NCBI GenBank assembly: GCA_044426085.1
Contig: JAWXUU010000001.1
Location: 1-64,000, forward strand
Source: JAWXUU01 sp044426085
GTDB lineage: Bacteria; Bacillota; Clostridia; Christensenellales; CAMQZB01
Direction: 5' to 3'
DNA: 64,000 nucleotides
Part shown: piece after piece, positions 33,113 through 42,078 of the stretch
Numbering within the stretch: the first letter of the stretch is position 1
Layout of the letters: each line of letters begins with the position of its first letter
The notes under the pieces: generated by a model
Seen by the model: only the letters and a program-made list of their open reading frames with translations
Database searches by the model: none
Told to the model about the DNA's origin: nothing
Made by a program: the position numbers and the translations under genes

Positions 33113-36100
33113 TTAGCTGTAAATCTTGCCGTACATATTGCCCCATGTGCCGTCATAGTTTAGGCATGAGCCTGTGTTTGTGCAAGACGTGATTGTTACG
33201 GATGAGTTTTTCTCGCCACAGATTCCGCCCGCGGCGCTATCCACGTTCATGATGTTGATGTCACCTGAGTTTGAGCAGTTGCTGATTGTTGTGTAGCTTA
33301 TCGCACAACCGACAATTCCGCCAGCACTGCCATAGCTTGATGTGAACCAGCCTTGAGAAATCCTATATAGCTTAACCAAGCCACTGTTTGTACAACCGTA
33401 GTAGTAGCTGTAACCTTTAGAATATCCAGAGATACCGCCCGTTCTTCTGTTTGAATAAACTGTTGCTGAGTTTGAGCAATACAGAACCTCGGCATAATCA
33501 CGGGTTTCACCAACGATTCCGCCGGCGCATGATGTATACCTGAGAACTGTTATTGTGCCAGATGAACTGCAGTTTTCAATCGTTCCATAAGAAACCCCTG
33601 CAACTGCACCAGCATAGACATATTGAGTATCGTCGTGATAAGAGTCGCAGCAGATATAAGCATCAACATTTAGGTCGCCTACGTAGCCAGTGCTGTTTAT
33701 GATCCCAAACAGACCGTAGTAGGTGTCGCTTGAAACATCAATCGCAGAAAGTGTCATTTTGATGCCTGTCACATTATAACCGTTACCGTAATATGTGCCA
33801 CTCAAAGTGTAGTTGCCTGTTGTTGAGCTTCCGAAATCAATATCCGCCGTTTGATTGAACACCACCGATGATGTTGAGCCGTATTTTGATACGTATGTTT
33901 TGAACTCTGTTGCACTTGAAATATCGTAGACATTTTCAGTTGTGACTGTTATTGTTCTTGAAATAGTTTCGCCATTTTTTGTGTAGCTTGCTGTCACGTA
34001 CCCAGTTTCACTGCCCGCGCGTTTTGAATTGCTTGCAACTGTCACAAGACCTGAACTATCCACGCTGATGTTTGAACTTCCTGATGAAGTGAATACTACT
34101 TCATCTTGTGGCACGTTAGTCACAGAGATTTGACTGCTACTGCCATACGCCATCAAAGAAAGACTTTCAGATGATGTGTATGTGATTGCAGATTCGTTTG
34201 GATCGTAGTCGTTTGAGCCGTGCATGAAGATTGCCGTTTCGTCGCTCACAGAATAGACATTGTTACTTCCAACTGATTGTATGATAGTTTTTGATGCGTC
34301 CGCGCCATAGAAAATACCTGTTGAACCAGCTTCTGATTTGAGATACAAGCCTTGAGCCGAAACCAAGATTGGATCAACCGAAGAATTTTGCGAAACTAAC
34401 CCTGAATTGCCTACAAACTTAATGGTCATCGTGTCCGAAACATTTGATGTGTCAAGGATTGCCGAGCTTGTGAGTTTAGACAGTATCACATCGTTGAGTA
34501 CCACAGTGACAGCCGAGCTGCGCTCTTCAAAAGAGAAGTTTAAACTCACCGCTTCAGCAGATATATCAGAAATTTGAGATTTCAAATCATCAACAGAAGA
34601 AACACTTTCATATGGCATACTTTCGCCAATAATTTCTATTATAGTCATTGTTGAAGGGATTGTATATCTTGAAACCACCTCGTCTGTATCAACATTTATT
34701 GTGAGCGTTTTTATTAGTGATAGATCACTGCTTTCAAACACGCTGTCAAGTTCAGATAGATTTACTGTCGTGTGTGTAACATTGTCTTCAATTCCAAACG
34801 TTACTCTCACGCTATCGGGTACGTTTGTCCCACTTGGCAAAATGCCTGACGTCAAAACCATATCGCACTGAACAACAAATTGTTGGTCAAGTGAAACTGT
34901 TTTATCCACTGTCAGAATTCCATTTTGGATTGAAATACCATCTACGTCATATACCAATGAATATTCTGGTGTGAACAGAGTTCCTGATGTATATGTAAAA
35001 TATTTATCAAGACTGTAAACACTGCCTTTTTCCACTTCTTCATACGTGCTATTAGCATAGAACTTTGCTGGAACGATAAGCTCATAATTTGGAACAATCG
35101 CTTCTGTTTTCAAAACTAGGTTCGCTTCTGCACCTGTTGAAACGTAGCTATAATGATAGGCAATCGGCATACCCGTTGTGCCTGTAGATGTGTTGACGTC
35201 GGATGCTGAAGTTATGACATAGTTCAGATCACTTGAAGACCCGCCGTAGATGTTGATGTATCGCACTGTTATATCGTCGCTTGTGAAGACGCCATTGCTT
35301 GTTATCGAAGAAAGGAATGATTCCACACTGAAATAATCAAGCCCACTGTTTATTTTAGTCGCTAGGTCACTTTCCGAAAGTGATTTTGAGCTAAATATAA
35401 AGGTATGGATTGAGCCGTAGTCGACCTGCGATATGTATAATGGCACACTGCCTGTTTCTTGCATATATTCCGTTATTTGCTCTGCTGTCCATTCTTCACA
35501 GAAGTATTCATTTGAATTTTTCCTATCGACAACTACCGAGTATTTATATTCTTTGAGCACGATTGCGAAATAGTTCTCGCCAAGCTCTGTGCTATTAGAA
35601 AACAGATTATCCACATCCAAAAATGCGAGCAGTTCAGCTTTTGAACCGAATGAATAGTTGAAATATTCAAGCTCTGTTGTTGAATCGATATTTGATAGTC
35701 CGCTCACAAGTTCTGCCGTTGCAGATGAAACTGTTGATGAACTTGGAAGTGCCACTGTTTTGCTTGCAGAAAAGCTGTTTGTTGGCGATACTACCGAAAT
35801 TTCAATGGCCGGTTGTTGACCTGAAACGGAAGAAAGTTCAAGACCGCTGTCTGTCATATTCCCCCAAAGAACTGCTCCGAGATAAGTTGTTGAAAGATTA
35901 CTTTTATAGTTGATTTCCGAATATAGTTTCGTGCTTTCCACCTTCTCATAGCTTGTTGAATAACCGTATATGTCTTGCACGTTTGCAGCAAGTTCAAGAA
36001 CATACATCTCTTCCAATTCAACTGCCTCATAGCTTTCCACCTCGCTTGAAAGAATTGAATCATTAGCCGAAACTATTGAAATTATTTCAGCCGAGGCAGG

Positions 36101-36241
36101 GTTTACGCCAAGCTGTTCTTCTTCAAAAAGTGAAACGACTGAAATGCTGCCACAACCTGCGAGCAAAATCATTGTCATGCATTTTATCATCAACAAAGAC
36201 ACAAGCTGAACTATTCGTTTTTTTGTTTTTGTATTTTTCAT
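33113..36241 (-). CDS. Long CDC-like pore-forming lipoprotein with GLUG repeats
   Basis: 1042 residues. It has a signal peptide with the lipobox LLAGC (lipidated Cys near residue 30). About residues 80-400 resemble the cholesterol-dependent cytolysin core: the segment PLYISQVDYGS matches the PLMVSNVAYGR-type strand, INIYGGSSSDLN matches the VVLGGDA segment, and GMPIAYHYSYV matches PISYTSVFL. Further on are Ig-like or beta-rich domains, and the C-terminal 200 residues are GLUG/right-handed beta repeats (GAVAGVSYGTIENCSSSG, GGIVGETRDYAEVLYCSNSA, GGIVGCAISYTTISNCSNSG). No domain 4 undecapeptide is seen. It pairs with the shorter homologue at 37700, with a metalloprotease gene between them. Probably a surface pore-former or adhesin. 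Confidence 0.7.
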   Translation of the reverse strand: MKNTKTKKRIVQLVSLLMIKCMTMILLAGCGSISVVSLFEEEQLGVNPASAEIISIVSANDSILSSEVESYEAVELEEMYVLELAANVQDIYGYSTSYEKVESTKLYSEINYKSNLSTTYLGAVLWGNMTDSGLELSSVSGQQPAIEISVVSPTNSFSASKTVALPSSSTVSSATAELVSGLSNIDSTTELEYFNYSFGSKAELLAFLDVDNLFSNSTELGENYFAIVLKEYKYSVVVDRKNSNEYFCEEWTAEQITEYMQETGSVPLYISQVDYGSIHTFIFSSKSLSESDLATKINSGLDYFSVESFLSSITSNGVFTSDDITVRYINIYGGSSSDLNYVITSASDVNTSTGTTGMPIAYHYSYVSTGAEANLVLKTEAIVPNYELIVPAKFYANSTYEEVEKGSVYSLDKYFTYTSGTLFTPEYSLVYDVDGISIQNGILTVDKTVSLDQQFVVQCDMVLTSGILPSGTNVPDSVRVTFGIEDNVTHTTVNLSELDSVFESSDLSLIKTLTINVDTDEVVSRYTIPSTMTIIEIIGESMPYESVSSVDDLKSQISDISAEAVSLNFSFEERSSAVTVVLNDVILSKLTSSAILDTSNVSDTMTIKFVGNSGLVSQNSSVDPILVSAQGLYLKSEAGSTGIFYGADASKTIIQSVGSNNVYSVSDETAIFMHGSNDYDPNESAITYTSSESLSLMAYGSSSQISVTNVPQDEVVFTSSGSSNISVDSSGLVTVASNSKRAGSETGYVTASYTKNGETISRTITVTTENVYDISSATEFKTYVSKYGSTSSVVFNQTADIDFGSSTTGNYTLSGTYYGNGYNVTGIKMTLSAIDVSSDTYYGLFGIINSTGYVGDLNVDAYICCDSYHDDTQYVYAGAVAGVSYGTIENCSSSGTITVLRYTSCAGGIVGETRDYAEVLYCSNSATVYSNRRTGGISGYSKGYSYYYGCTNSGLVKLYRISQGWFTSSYGSAGGIVGCAISYTTISNCSNSGDINIMNVDSAAGGICGEKNSSVTITSCTNTGSCLNYDGTWGNMYGKIYS

Positions 36242-36253
36242 AACTCCCCCCGC

Positions 36254-37621
36254 TTATTGATAGATTCTTACATTGCCCTTTGTTCCCGTGCTATTTTCGC
36301 ACTCGATTGTGATTGTTTCAATTCCACTTGTGTTTTTCTCGCCCGCTTCACTCAAAAGAGCTTCAACGTCGATTGAGAGCGCCTCGTTTGAAAGCACAGC
36401 ACCGTTTGTTTCGTAGATGATTTCTAGCCAGCTTTCAGGATTTTCCGTTGCGTGCAAAATTTGAATTTCAGAATTATCGTCATAGTTTCCATATTCTGCG
36501 TTGTTTTCGTTTATAAGAAAAATAAGCATTCCGCCTTCTAAACTTGCGTCTGGCATGTATTGATAGTCTTTTGAAATATCATACTGCTCTATCCAAAGAT
36601 ACACGCCTTCTGCAAGATCAATTTGATACACTTTATCTTCACCGCTAGAAAAACTGATATCAGCATCGCTCGTGATGCTTTCAATCTCAAGGTTACCTAT
36701 CCAGTCGGTATATGTGTATTTAAGGTATGTGCCAATTTCCACTGGCGTTGTAGTGAGTGTTTCTGCCATCAGACTGAATCCGCCGAGATACATGTCGGTT
36801 TTGTCTGTGCCGTAGTAATCTTCGAAGCCTAGCACATGTCCAAATTCATGGCATATCAGCGAGCAAATATATTCGCCATCGCTTTTTACTTGACCGTCAT
36901 CAAGAAACATCACACTACCGAATTTTAAGCTTTCTTCACCGCTAGCAATCGTATAGTCTTTTGACCAGGTGGAATAGTTTGTAACGTGTGCGTTTTCCGC
37001 TTCGTCAAAGGCAATGTCTGAATAAACCATCAGGCAATCGATGTAACCATCTTCGTTGCGATCAAAGTCCGCTTCAGAAACGCTTGAATATTCCGAAAGC
37101 TCAAGGTTTTCCGAAAGAAAGATTAGCACTTCCGTTTCGTCCAAACTGCCGCTTTCAATAAGATACTGCGTTTCGTCGTTTAGAGTTATTGAAAGCATAT
37201 ATGTGTTTACAGTTAGAAGTCCGCCAGACTGGTTGTAGTAGTATTCTTTTAGTGAATTTTCACCGTTTTCCATTGCATCAAGCAAGGCTTTGGAATCTTC
37301 AATGTCTTTTTCTTCACGAATTTCTATGAGTAGTGCATCGATTTGACCACTTGTGATATACTCGCAGTTTGATGATGAGAAACTGTCAAAAATGCCATCT
37401 AGCCCATCAAAATTCAGAGATTCAGTGATGTTGTCTTTGATTTCAGTGAAATCTATGTCTTGAACTATGCTAGTGTCTATATCGTAATCAAAGATGCTGA
37501 GAACTCCATCTTTACTTGATTCAACCACATACATTCCGCCTATAAAGATTAGAAACGCAACAACCGCAAGGGCAATCAATCCACCGATGAATTTTATAAG
37601 TTTTATTATTGCTTTAATCAT
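36254..37621 (-). CDS. Membrane-anchored M6-type zinc metalloprotease
   Basis: 455 residues. An N-terminal transmembrane anchor (about 8-31; FIGGLIALAVVAFLIFIGGM) leaves the rest outside the cell. The catalytic site is HEFGHVLGFEDYY followed by MYLGGFSLMAE, which fits the M6 (immune inhibitor A) pattern HExxHxxGxxD plus a Met-turn. The C-terminal 130 residues form a beta-rich domain. No signal-peptidase site is apparent, so it stays anchored. It lies between two cytolysin-like lipoprotein genes in one operon, which suggests it processes one or both; CDC-like proteins are reported to need proteolytic activation. Confidence 0.85.
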   Translation of the reverse strand: MIKAIIKLIKFIGGLIALAVVAFLIFIGGMYVVESSKDGVLSIFDYDIDTSIVQDIDFTEIKDNITESLNFDGLDGIFDSFSSSNCEYITSGQIDALLIEIREEKDIEDSKALLDAMENGENSLKEYYYNQSGGLLTVNTYMLSITLNDETQYLIESGSLDETEVLIFLSENLELSEYSSVSEADFDRNEDGYIDCLMVYSDIAFDEAENAHVTNYSTWSKDYTIASGEESLKFGSVMFLDDGQVKSDGEYICSLICHEFGHVLGFEDYYGTDKTDMYLGGFSLMAETLTTTPVEIGTYLKYTYTDWIGNLEIESITSDADISFSSGEDKVYQIDLAEGVYLWIEQYDISKDYQYMPDASLEGGMLIFLINENNAEYGNYDDNSEIQILHATENPESWLEIIYETNGAVLSNEALSIDVEALLSEAGEKNTSGIETITIECENSTGTKGNVRIYQ

Positions 37622-37651
37622 TTATATTACCCTCCGTTTTTGTTTTCCATT

Positions 37652-37671
37652 GGGCAGCTTTTACACTGCCC
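37652..37671 (-). other. Short GC hairpin in the cytolysin-protease gap
   Basis: Arms gggcag (37652-37657) and ctgccc (37666-37671). It lies in the 78-base gap between the short cytolysin-like gene and the protease gene. No T tract is present, so partial attenuation is more likely than full termination. Confidence 0.45.
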
Positions 37672-37699
37672 GCCAGAGAAAAATGAGACTTATATGTAG

Positions 37700-39265
37700 C
37701 TATTCTACGATAGTAATTTCGAATATTTCAATGCCTGAACTTATGCCGCTACCGCTTGAATTATCGCAGTAAACTTGAAGTATGATCTTATCGCCAACTT
37801 CTGCATAAGAAAGTGTCGAAAGCACTCCAGTTGCGCTGACAGTGGCTGGGCCTGTGAGAATTTCATATACAAGCCCATCAACCACAGCCTCAGATGGTGT
37901 CGCCACAAATGCTGATTTATTAAGGTTGATAACACTTCCGATTGAAAGCTCGCCAACAAGCGTGCCATTCACGTTTGAGAAAGTTGCTGTGCCGTTGTAA
38001 TTGATATCCGTCACATCAATCTTGATGTATGACATATTATAATATACGCTCACTGGTACGCTTGAGAATCTTGTTCCATCAAGGTGAGAAAGTGTATATT
38101 CGATTGGTGAAGCTGCAAGAGCTTCGCTCGTTACACTGTTGTAGTCTAGAAGCTGTGCATACATATCTGAGATTGTTCTGTATTCAATAAGGTCAGTATT
38201 GGCATCAGTTGAACCGCCCCAAATGAAGTACTCTGCTTTGCCGTTGATTGAATCAATGAGTTCATTGAAATATTCAATGTTTGTTTCACTTACAGTCGCG
38301 CCAGTGCTAGTTGCATTGAATGTGCTCATGAGAGCTGTTTCAAGTTCCGAACCTGAAATTTGGTCGATATCTGCAGTAACCTTTACAAGTGCTATTCTAC
38401 CATACGATACACGACTTACAACAAGTGGTGCAGCGAGCGAACCGTCTATGTAAGACTTTCTTGCAAGTTCAGCTTCATATTCTTCAACAGTCACATCTTC
38501 AGCAAGCCAATCACCCGTTGAATTTGGGAAATCAACAGATACACTGCCATAAATTTGTTTCACAGCAAGAACAACTGTAACTTCATCTTCGTTGATTTGC
38601 GTGAAGTTGTTAACGTCCACATTGTCAGTTTCTGCACCAGTTAGTCCAAGGAAATTAGCAACATCTTCGTCTGATTGCACAACACTTGATGCGATCGTGT
38701 ACTGAACATTGAGAATAGCATCATCACCATAGAAGTCTGTGAAAATTTCGTTGATTCCTTCTTTAACTGCAGCCATACTGTTTTCAACCGTTACCGTAGT
38801 ATAATTTGAAATTGCAGTACCTTCGTTGTCGGGAACTAGCGTGATTTTGTTGTAATCCAAATTCATTTTAGCTAGCGTTGAAATGTCTGTTGGATCACTT
38901 AGGGTTAGCAAACTTCCAAGATATAGGTATCCCGAAGAATCAAACGATGTGAGTCCACTTGCATCGAGTGATGCAACAACTTTGTAATACTGCTTTTCAT
39001 AACCAGGAATACTTAGCGATGAAAATAAAGCCGTCGATTCACTTGGAACATCTTCATATGCAACCTGCACTTCCGTGTCAGAAATATACCCAAGTTCGTC
39101 GTTAGCAGAATTGATTGCAGTAACTGCATCGGATTTGGCTTCCTGGGTGATTTCGTCAAAAAGCGCGGCATCACTCCTGTTTAGAGAAGTCGAAGTTGAG
39201 CTGTTGCAGCCCGTACAAGAAATTAGTAGGGCCACTGCCATTAGCATTGCGAAAAGTTTTTTCAT
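37700..39265 (-). CDS. Short CDC-like pore-forming lipoprotein
   Basis: 521 residues with signal peptide and lipobox ISCTGC (Cys about residue 20). The body follows the thiol-activated cytolysin family: KQIYGSVSVDFPNSTGDWL (compare YYTVSVNAP), APLVVSRVSYGRIALVKV (compare PLMVSNVAYGRTIYVKLE), a helix SELETALMSTFNA (the domain 3 hairpin-side helix), EYFIWGGSTDAN and SPIEYTLSHLD. The C-terminal 110 residues are an Ig-like beta domain in place of the cholesterol-binding domain 4, and no undecapeptide is seen. Start 39265 overlaps the SprT-like stop (ATGA). CDCs oligomerise into large membrane pores; CDC-like proteins from other bacteria act as long/short pairs. Membrane target unknown. Confidence 0.8.
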   Translation of the reverse strand: MKKLFAMLMAVALLISCTGCNSSTSTSLNRSDAALFDEITQEAKSDAVTAINSANDELGYISDTEVQVAYEDVPSESTALFSSLSIPGYEKQYYKVVASLDASGLTSFDSSGYLYLGSLLTLSDPTDISTLAKMNLDYNKITLVPDNEGTAISNYTTVTVENSMAAVKEGINEIFTDFYGDDAILNVQYTIASSVVQSDEDVANFLGLTGAETDNVDVNNFTQINEDEVTVVLAVKQIYGSVSVDFPNSTGDWLAEDVTVEEYEAELARKSYIDGSLAAPLVVSRVSYGRIALVKVTADIDQISGSELETALMSTFNATSTGATVSETNIEYFNELIDSINGKAEYFIWGGSTDANTDLIEYRTISDMYAQLLDYNSVTSEALAASPIEYTLSHLDGTRFSSVPVSVYYNMSYIKIDVTDINYNGTATFSNVNGTLVGELSIGSVINLNKSAFVATPSEAVVDGLVYEILTGPATVSATGVLSTLSYAEVGDKIILQVYCDNSSGSGISSGIEIFEITIVE

Positions 39266-40050
39266 AATATACCTCCATGTGATGCTTTCGCATCAATATT
39301 TTTATCTTCTGAGTCGCCCTCCTCGGCGTTTTCTCCATTGTTACATAACATCTTGACATTGCAATTGCCACACAAGATATTAACTTCTTTTGTAGCACGC
39401 ACACTTTGTCCACAATTTGGGCACATGTATTTGCGAGTGCTAGACTTCTTTTTCGGACGCAAGATATGCTGATTGCCATCTTTGTCAACATAAACCTCAA
39501 CACCATCAACATTGATTTGTTTGCCATCTTTATCTAAAACTGGAGCTGTAACCAGCGTAAGTTCGCCAGAATCTATCTTTTTATAAAAATCCAGCTGTGA
39601 TATTCTGTGTGAATCAAAATTTTGAAATCCTTTGGATTTTATAAAAGCAATAAATTCAGGAGATGGGGTTGTTGTACTCCACCCAATTTTTTCATCATGA
39701 GCAATAATTAAGCCACGTTTTTCGGCTTCTTCCTTGAATTTTTTATTGTGATATCTTCCGTTTTGTGAAGTATCTTTTATCCCGTTCAAAGCACAATACC
39801 AATGAACCATTTCATGTTGCACTGTCGACGCTACATTTTCAACAGGTCTATCTAAATACTCTGCCGAAATATTTATCTCGTTATATTGCTCTGTTCCATC
39901 CTTCCAAACACGACTTTTTGTGAAATGACCATAATTCTTGGAATCAGTTTGAATTGTTATCGCAATTTTTGGAAGTGCACTTTCAAAATACTTATCATTT
40001 AATGCGTTGTATATATCTTCAACAATTAAAACCTTTTCTGATATCTTCAT
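39262..40050 (-). CDS. SprT-like zinc protease with zinc ribbon
   Basis: About 262 residues starting at ATG 40050 (a start two codons earlier, at 40056, sits close to AGGAG). Residues 10-110 form the SprT domain with the metal-binding HEMVHWYC, then a C-terminal zinc ribbon (CPNCGQS ... CGNCNV). SprT/Spartan proteins cleave DNA-protein crosslinks in eukaryotes; SprT-like genes are common on Firmicute conjugative elements, where their role is not established. It is cytoplasmic, is the first gene of the surface operon and is translationally coupled to the cytolysin-like lipoprotein. Confidence 0.8.
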   Translation of the reverse strand: MKISEKVLIVEDIYNALNDKYFESALPKIAITIQTDSKNYGHFTKSRVWKDGTEQYNEINISAEYLDRPVENVASTVQHEMVHWYCALNGIKDTSQNGRYHNKKFKEEAEKRGLIIAHDEKIGWSTTTPSPEFIAFIKSKGFQNFDSHRISQLDFYKKIDSGELTLVTAPVLDKDGKQINVDGVEVYVDKDGNQHILRPKKKSSTRKYMCPNCGQSVRATKEVNILCGNCNVKMLCNNGENAEEGDSEDKNIDAKASHGGIL

Positions 40051-40188
40051 TTGCATAACTCCTTTTTATTGCTTTGAAACATTCGTGTTTTGCTTCCTGC
40101 TATACTTATATGCCCTTAATTGTAAAATAATTACAATTTTCGACAAAAAATATAATATTTGATATATTAAGTAATGATTATTAATTAT

Positions 40189-40482
40189 TTAAGCAACTTT
40201 TAGAGCTTTATTAATGTTATAAAGCATTTCTGAAATGATTATCTTTGTTGCATATAATTGATTATCGTTTTCGCAATATTGCTCAACAATCAAATTTTGA
40301 ACAGATTCAAAAATTCCTGTCGCCTTTTTACATTTAGTGTTTACAACTTCGTTAATCAACGAATCAGTGAAATCCACTAGATTTTGCAATTCAATTTTAA
40401 CCCCATTAACCATATCGGCATTTCTGTTTGCATATCCTGTCATATTATTTACATATGTATTTAACATTTCAAATTTGTTCAT
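40189..40482 (-). CDS. Small helical hypothetical protein
   Basis: 97 residues from ATG 40482 (GGAGA upstream), with its own promoter at 40518-40546. It is all helical and contains about four cysteines and many N residues. No recognised domain. It is the first gene in the minus-strand direction before the surface operon and lies across an intergenic region from the XRE regulator, so it could be part of a control switch. Function unknown. Confidence 0.55.
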   Translation of the reverse strand: MNKFEMLNTYVNNMTGYANRNADMVNGVKIELQNLVDFTDSLINEVVNTKCKKATGIFESVQNLIVEQYCENDNQLYATKIIISEMLYNINKALKVA

Positions 40483-40517
40483 TTTGATGTTCTCCTTATG
40501 TTTCTTTTTACACTTAA

Positions 40518-40546
40518 ATTTTAGCATTATTTCATGCATACTTCAA
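40518..40546 (-). promoter_or_regulatory. Promoter of the 97-residue gene
   Basis: On the minus strand TTGAAG (40541-40546), 17 bases, TAAAAT (40518-40523), about 36 bases before the start codon at 40482. Confidence 0.55.
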
Positions 40547-40883
40547 TGTTAAAATCGGTAAAGAAACCTGACAAAACACACTAATTGTTACACCTTGCGT
40601 TCAGGAAATTTAAAATTTTAATACTATCAAACTAACATAAAACCAAATGAACTATTCAATAATTTCCAATCCATTTTATTTTTATATAATTCAATAATGT
40701 AATCCTAAAATATTTGTATAATACAAAAGTTCATATTTTTATCAAACTTAGTCGGTCAGTTAAATATAATTATTTAACTAAAATATGCTAAAAATTAAAT
40801 ATATAATTATATAAATATATACATCGGTCAGTATTTTATCGTATAAATTCAGAAAAATAATCACGAAAATTATAATTGCGCTA
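40547..40883. other. Divergent regulatory gap with CGGTCAGT copies
   Basis: AT-rich noncoding sequence between the diverging promoters. It contains two CGGTCAGT copies (about 40752 and 40824) and a palindromic AT-rich stretch around TTAAATATAATTATTTAA. These could be operators for the XRE regulator encoded next to them. No gene is visible. Confidence 0.35.
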
Positions 40884-40912
40884 TTGACAAACTGAACAAT
40901 ACATGATATTAT
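40884..40912 (+). promoter_or_regulatory. Promoter of the XRE/SpoT-like operon
   Basis: TTGACA (40884-40889), 17 bases, TATTAT (40907-40912), 30 bases before the XRE start codon. AAAAACGGTAC directly follows the -10 box and recurs in the WYL promoter spacer, so a shared operator is possible. Confidence 0.7.
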
Positions 40913-40942
40913 AACAAAAACGGTACTTTCAGGAGGAAAATT

Positions 40943-42061
40943 ATGGATAAGAGCACAAACGATAATCTTGCAAAGCTAAATATTTACGATGAACAAACAT
41001 TTAGAAATACTGTTAATCAAAATATACGCAGTATTACCACAAGTAACGGCTGGAGCCAACAGGATCTAGCTAATATTCTAGGAGTATCTAAAGCTACAGT
41101 AAACAGCTACTATGACCCAAAAGGCACAGCAATGCCTAACCTCGCTGCAATGTTTCGCTTTTCTGAATACACTGGAATTCCAATCAATGACATTCAATTT
41201 CAAGATTTCACTCCATCGCATCCAAACATAAACGAAGATGAATGTTATAAAAAATACATAGGCAACTACCATATTGCTTATATAGACACTTCAGGAATAG
41301 GCAAGATAAATAACACAATAACAGACTTGCAAGAACTTGCAATTTCATATGGTGTTATCAGTATTGTAAAGGCAAATAACACCATTGAAACTTTAACAAG
41401 ATCCGCAATTAAGGTATTTTGCAAGTTCGGAATGACAAAAGAAGATTCATTATCGATTAAAGAATCCGCAGATTCATTAATGGAAAAGAATGACCATCTT
41501 GGAATTAGAAAATTATATATGAGTAGAGATAAATTTAGCATAGGGTCTATTGATATATTCAACAATAATCAATTCTTAAATATATCAGTTGATGGCTTCG
41601 ATAATGGGTTATCTCAAATAAGTAATAGAACAAACAAACAAAATATTGACTATAAAAAAACTGACAAGATTTCAATAACTCTATATATTCCAAACTCAAA
41701 TAGAACAGAATATATAGGCGGTGCTGGACTAATTTCGTCTATATCAAGAGGACGAAACAAAATCCCGTGCAGTCAGGAAATCGTTATTTCTAAAAAGAAC
41801 TTGACCGACGAGCTTATACCCGATATAAAATTATTTTTAATAAGAACTAGGCACAAATTCAAACTCAGGACGGTTGCAGAAAAAATATACAAGTACGTAA
41901 AGGAAGTCTACCCTGAATATAACGAGGAAGTTTCTAAAATATTGATTGAAAATTGTATATGTGCTGAATTTACAAATGAATATAATAAACATCTCACTCA
42001 ATCCCTATACCTATTTGACCACGATGACGATACTTGCTACGATATACTGAAAAAACTTTAA
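40943..42061 (+). CDS. XRE-family HTH regulator
   Basis: 372 residues, AGGAGG upstream. Residues 20-70 form a lambda-repressor-type HTH (NGWSQQDLANILGVSKATVNSYYD). The following 300 residues are an unrecognised alpha/beta region with a basic end, possibly for ligand or protein binding. It lies 17 bases before the SpoT-like gene and shares its transcript, so it probably regulates itself and that gene. Its orientation is opposite to the conjugation genes. Confidence 0.8.
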   Translation: MDKSTNDNLAKLNIYDEQTFRNTVNQNIRSITTSNGWSQQDLANILGVSKATVNSYYDPKGTAMPNLAAMFRFSEYTGIPINDIQFQDFTPSHPNINEDECYKKYIGNYHIAYIDTSGIGKINNTITDLQELAISYGVISIVKANNTIETLTRSAIKVFCKFGMTKEDSLSIKESADSLMEKNDHLGIRKLYMSRDKFSIGSIDIFNNNQFLNISVDGFDNGLSQISNRTNKQNIDYKKTDKISITLYIPNSNRTEYIGGAGLISSISRGRNKIPCSQEIVISKKNLTDELIPDIKLFLIRTRHKFKLRTVAEKIYKYVKEVYPEYNEEVSKILIENCICAEFTNEYNKHLTQSLYLFDHDDDTCYDILKKL

Positions 42062-42078
42062 TTTAAAGGAGAGAATAT

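Noticed and set aside
40547..40883. Possible origin of replication with CGGTCAGT repeats
   Set aside because: Only two copies and no DnaA-box or iteron array; more likely regulator operators.
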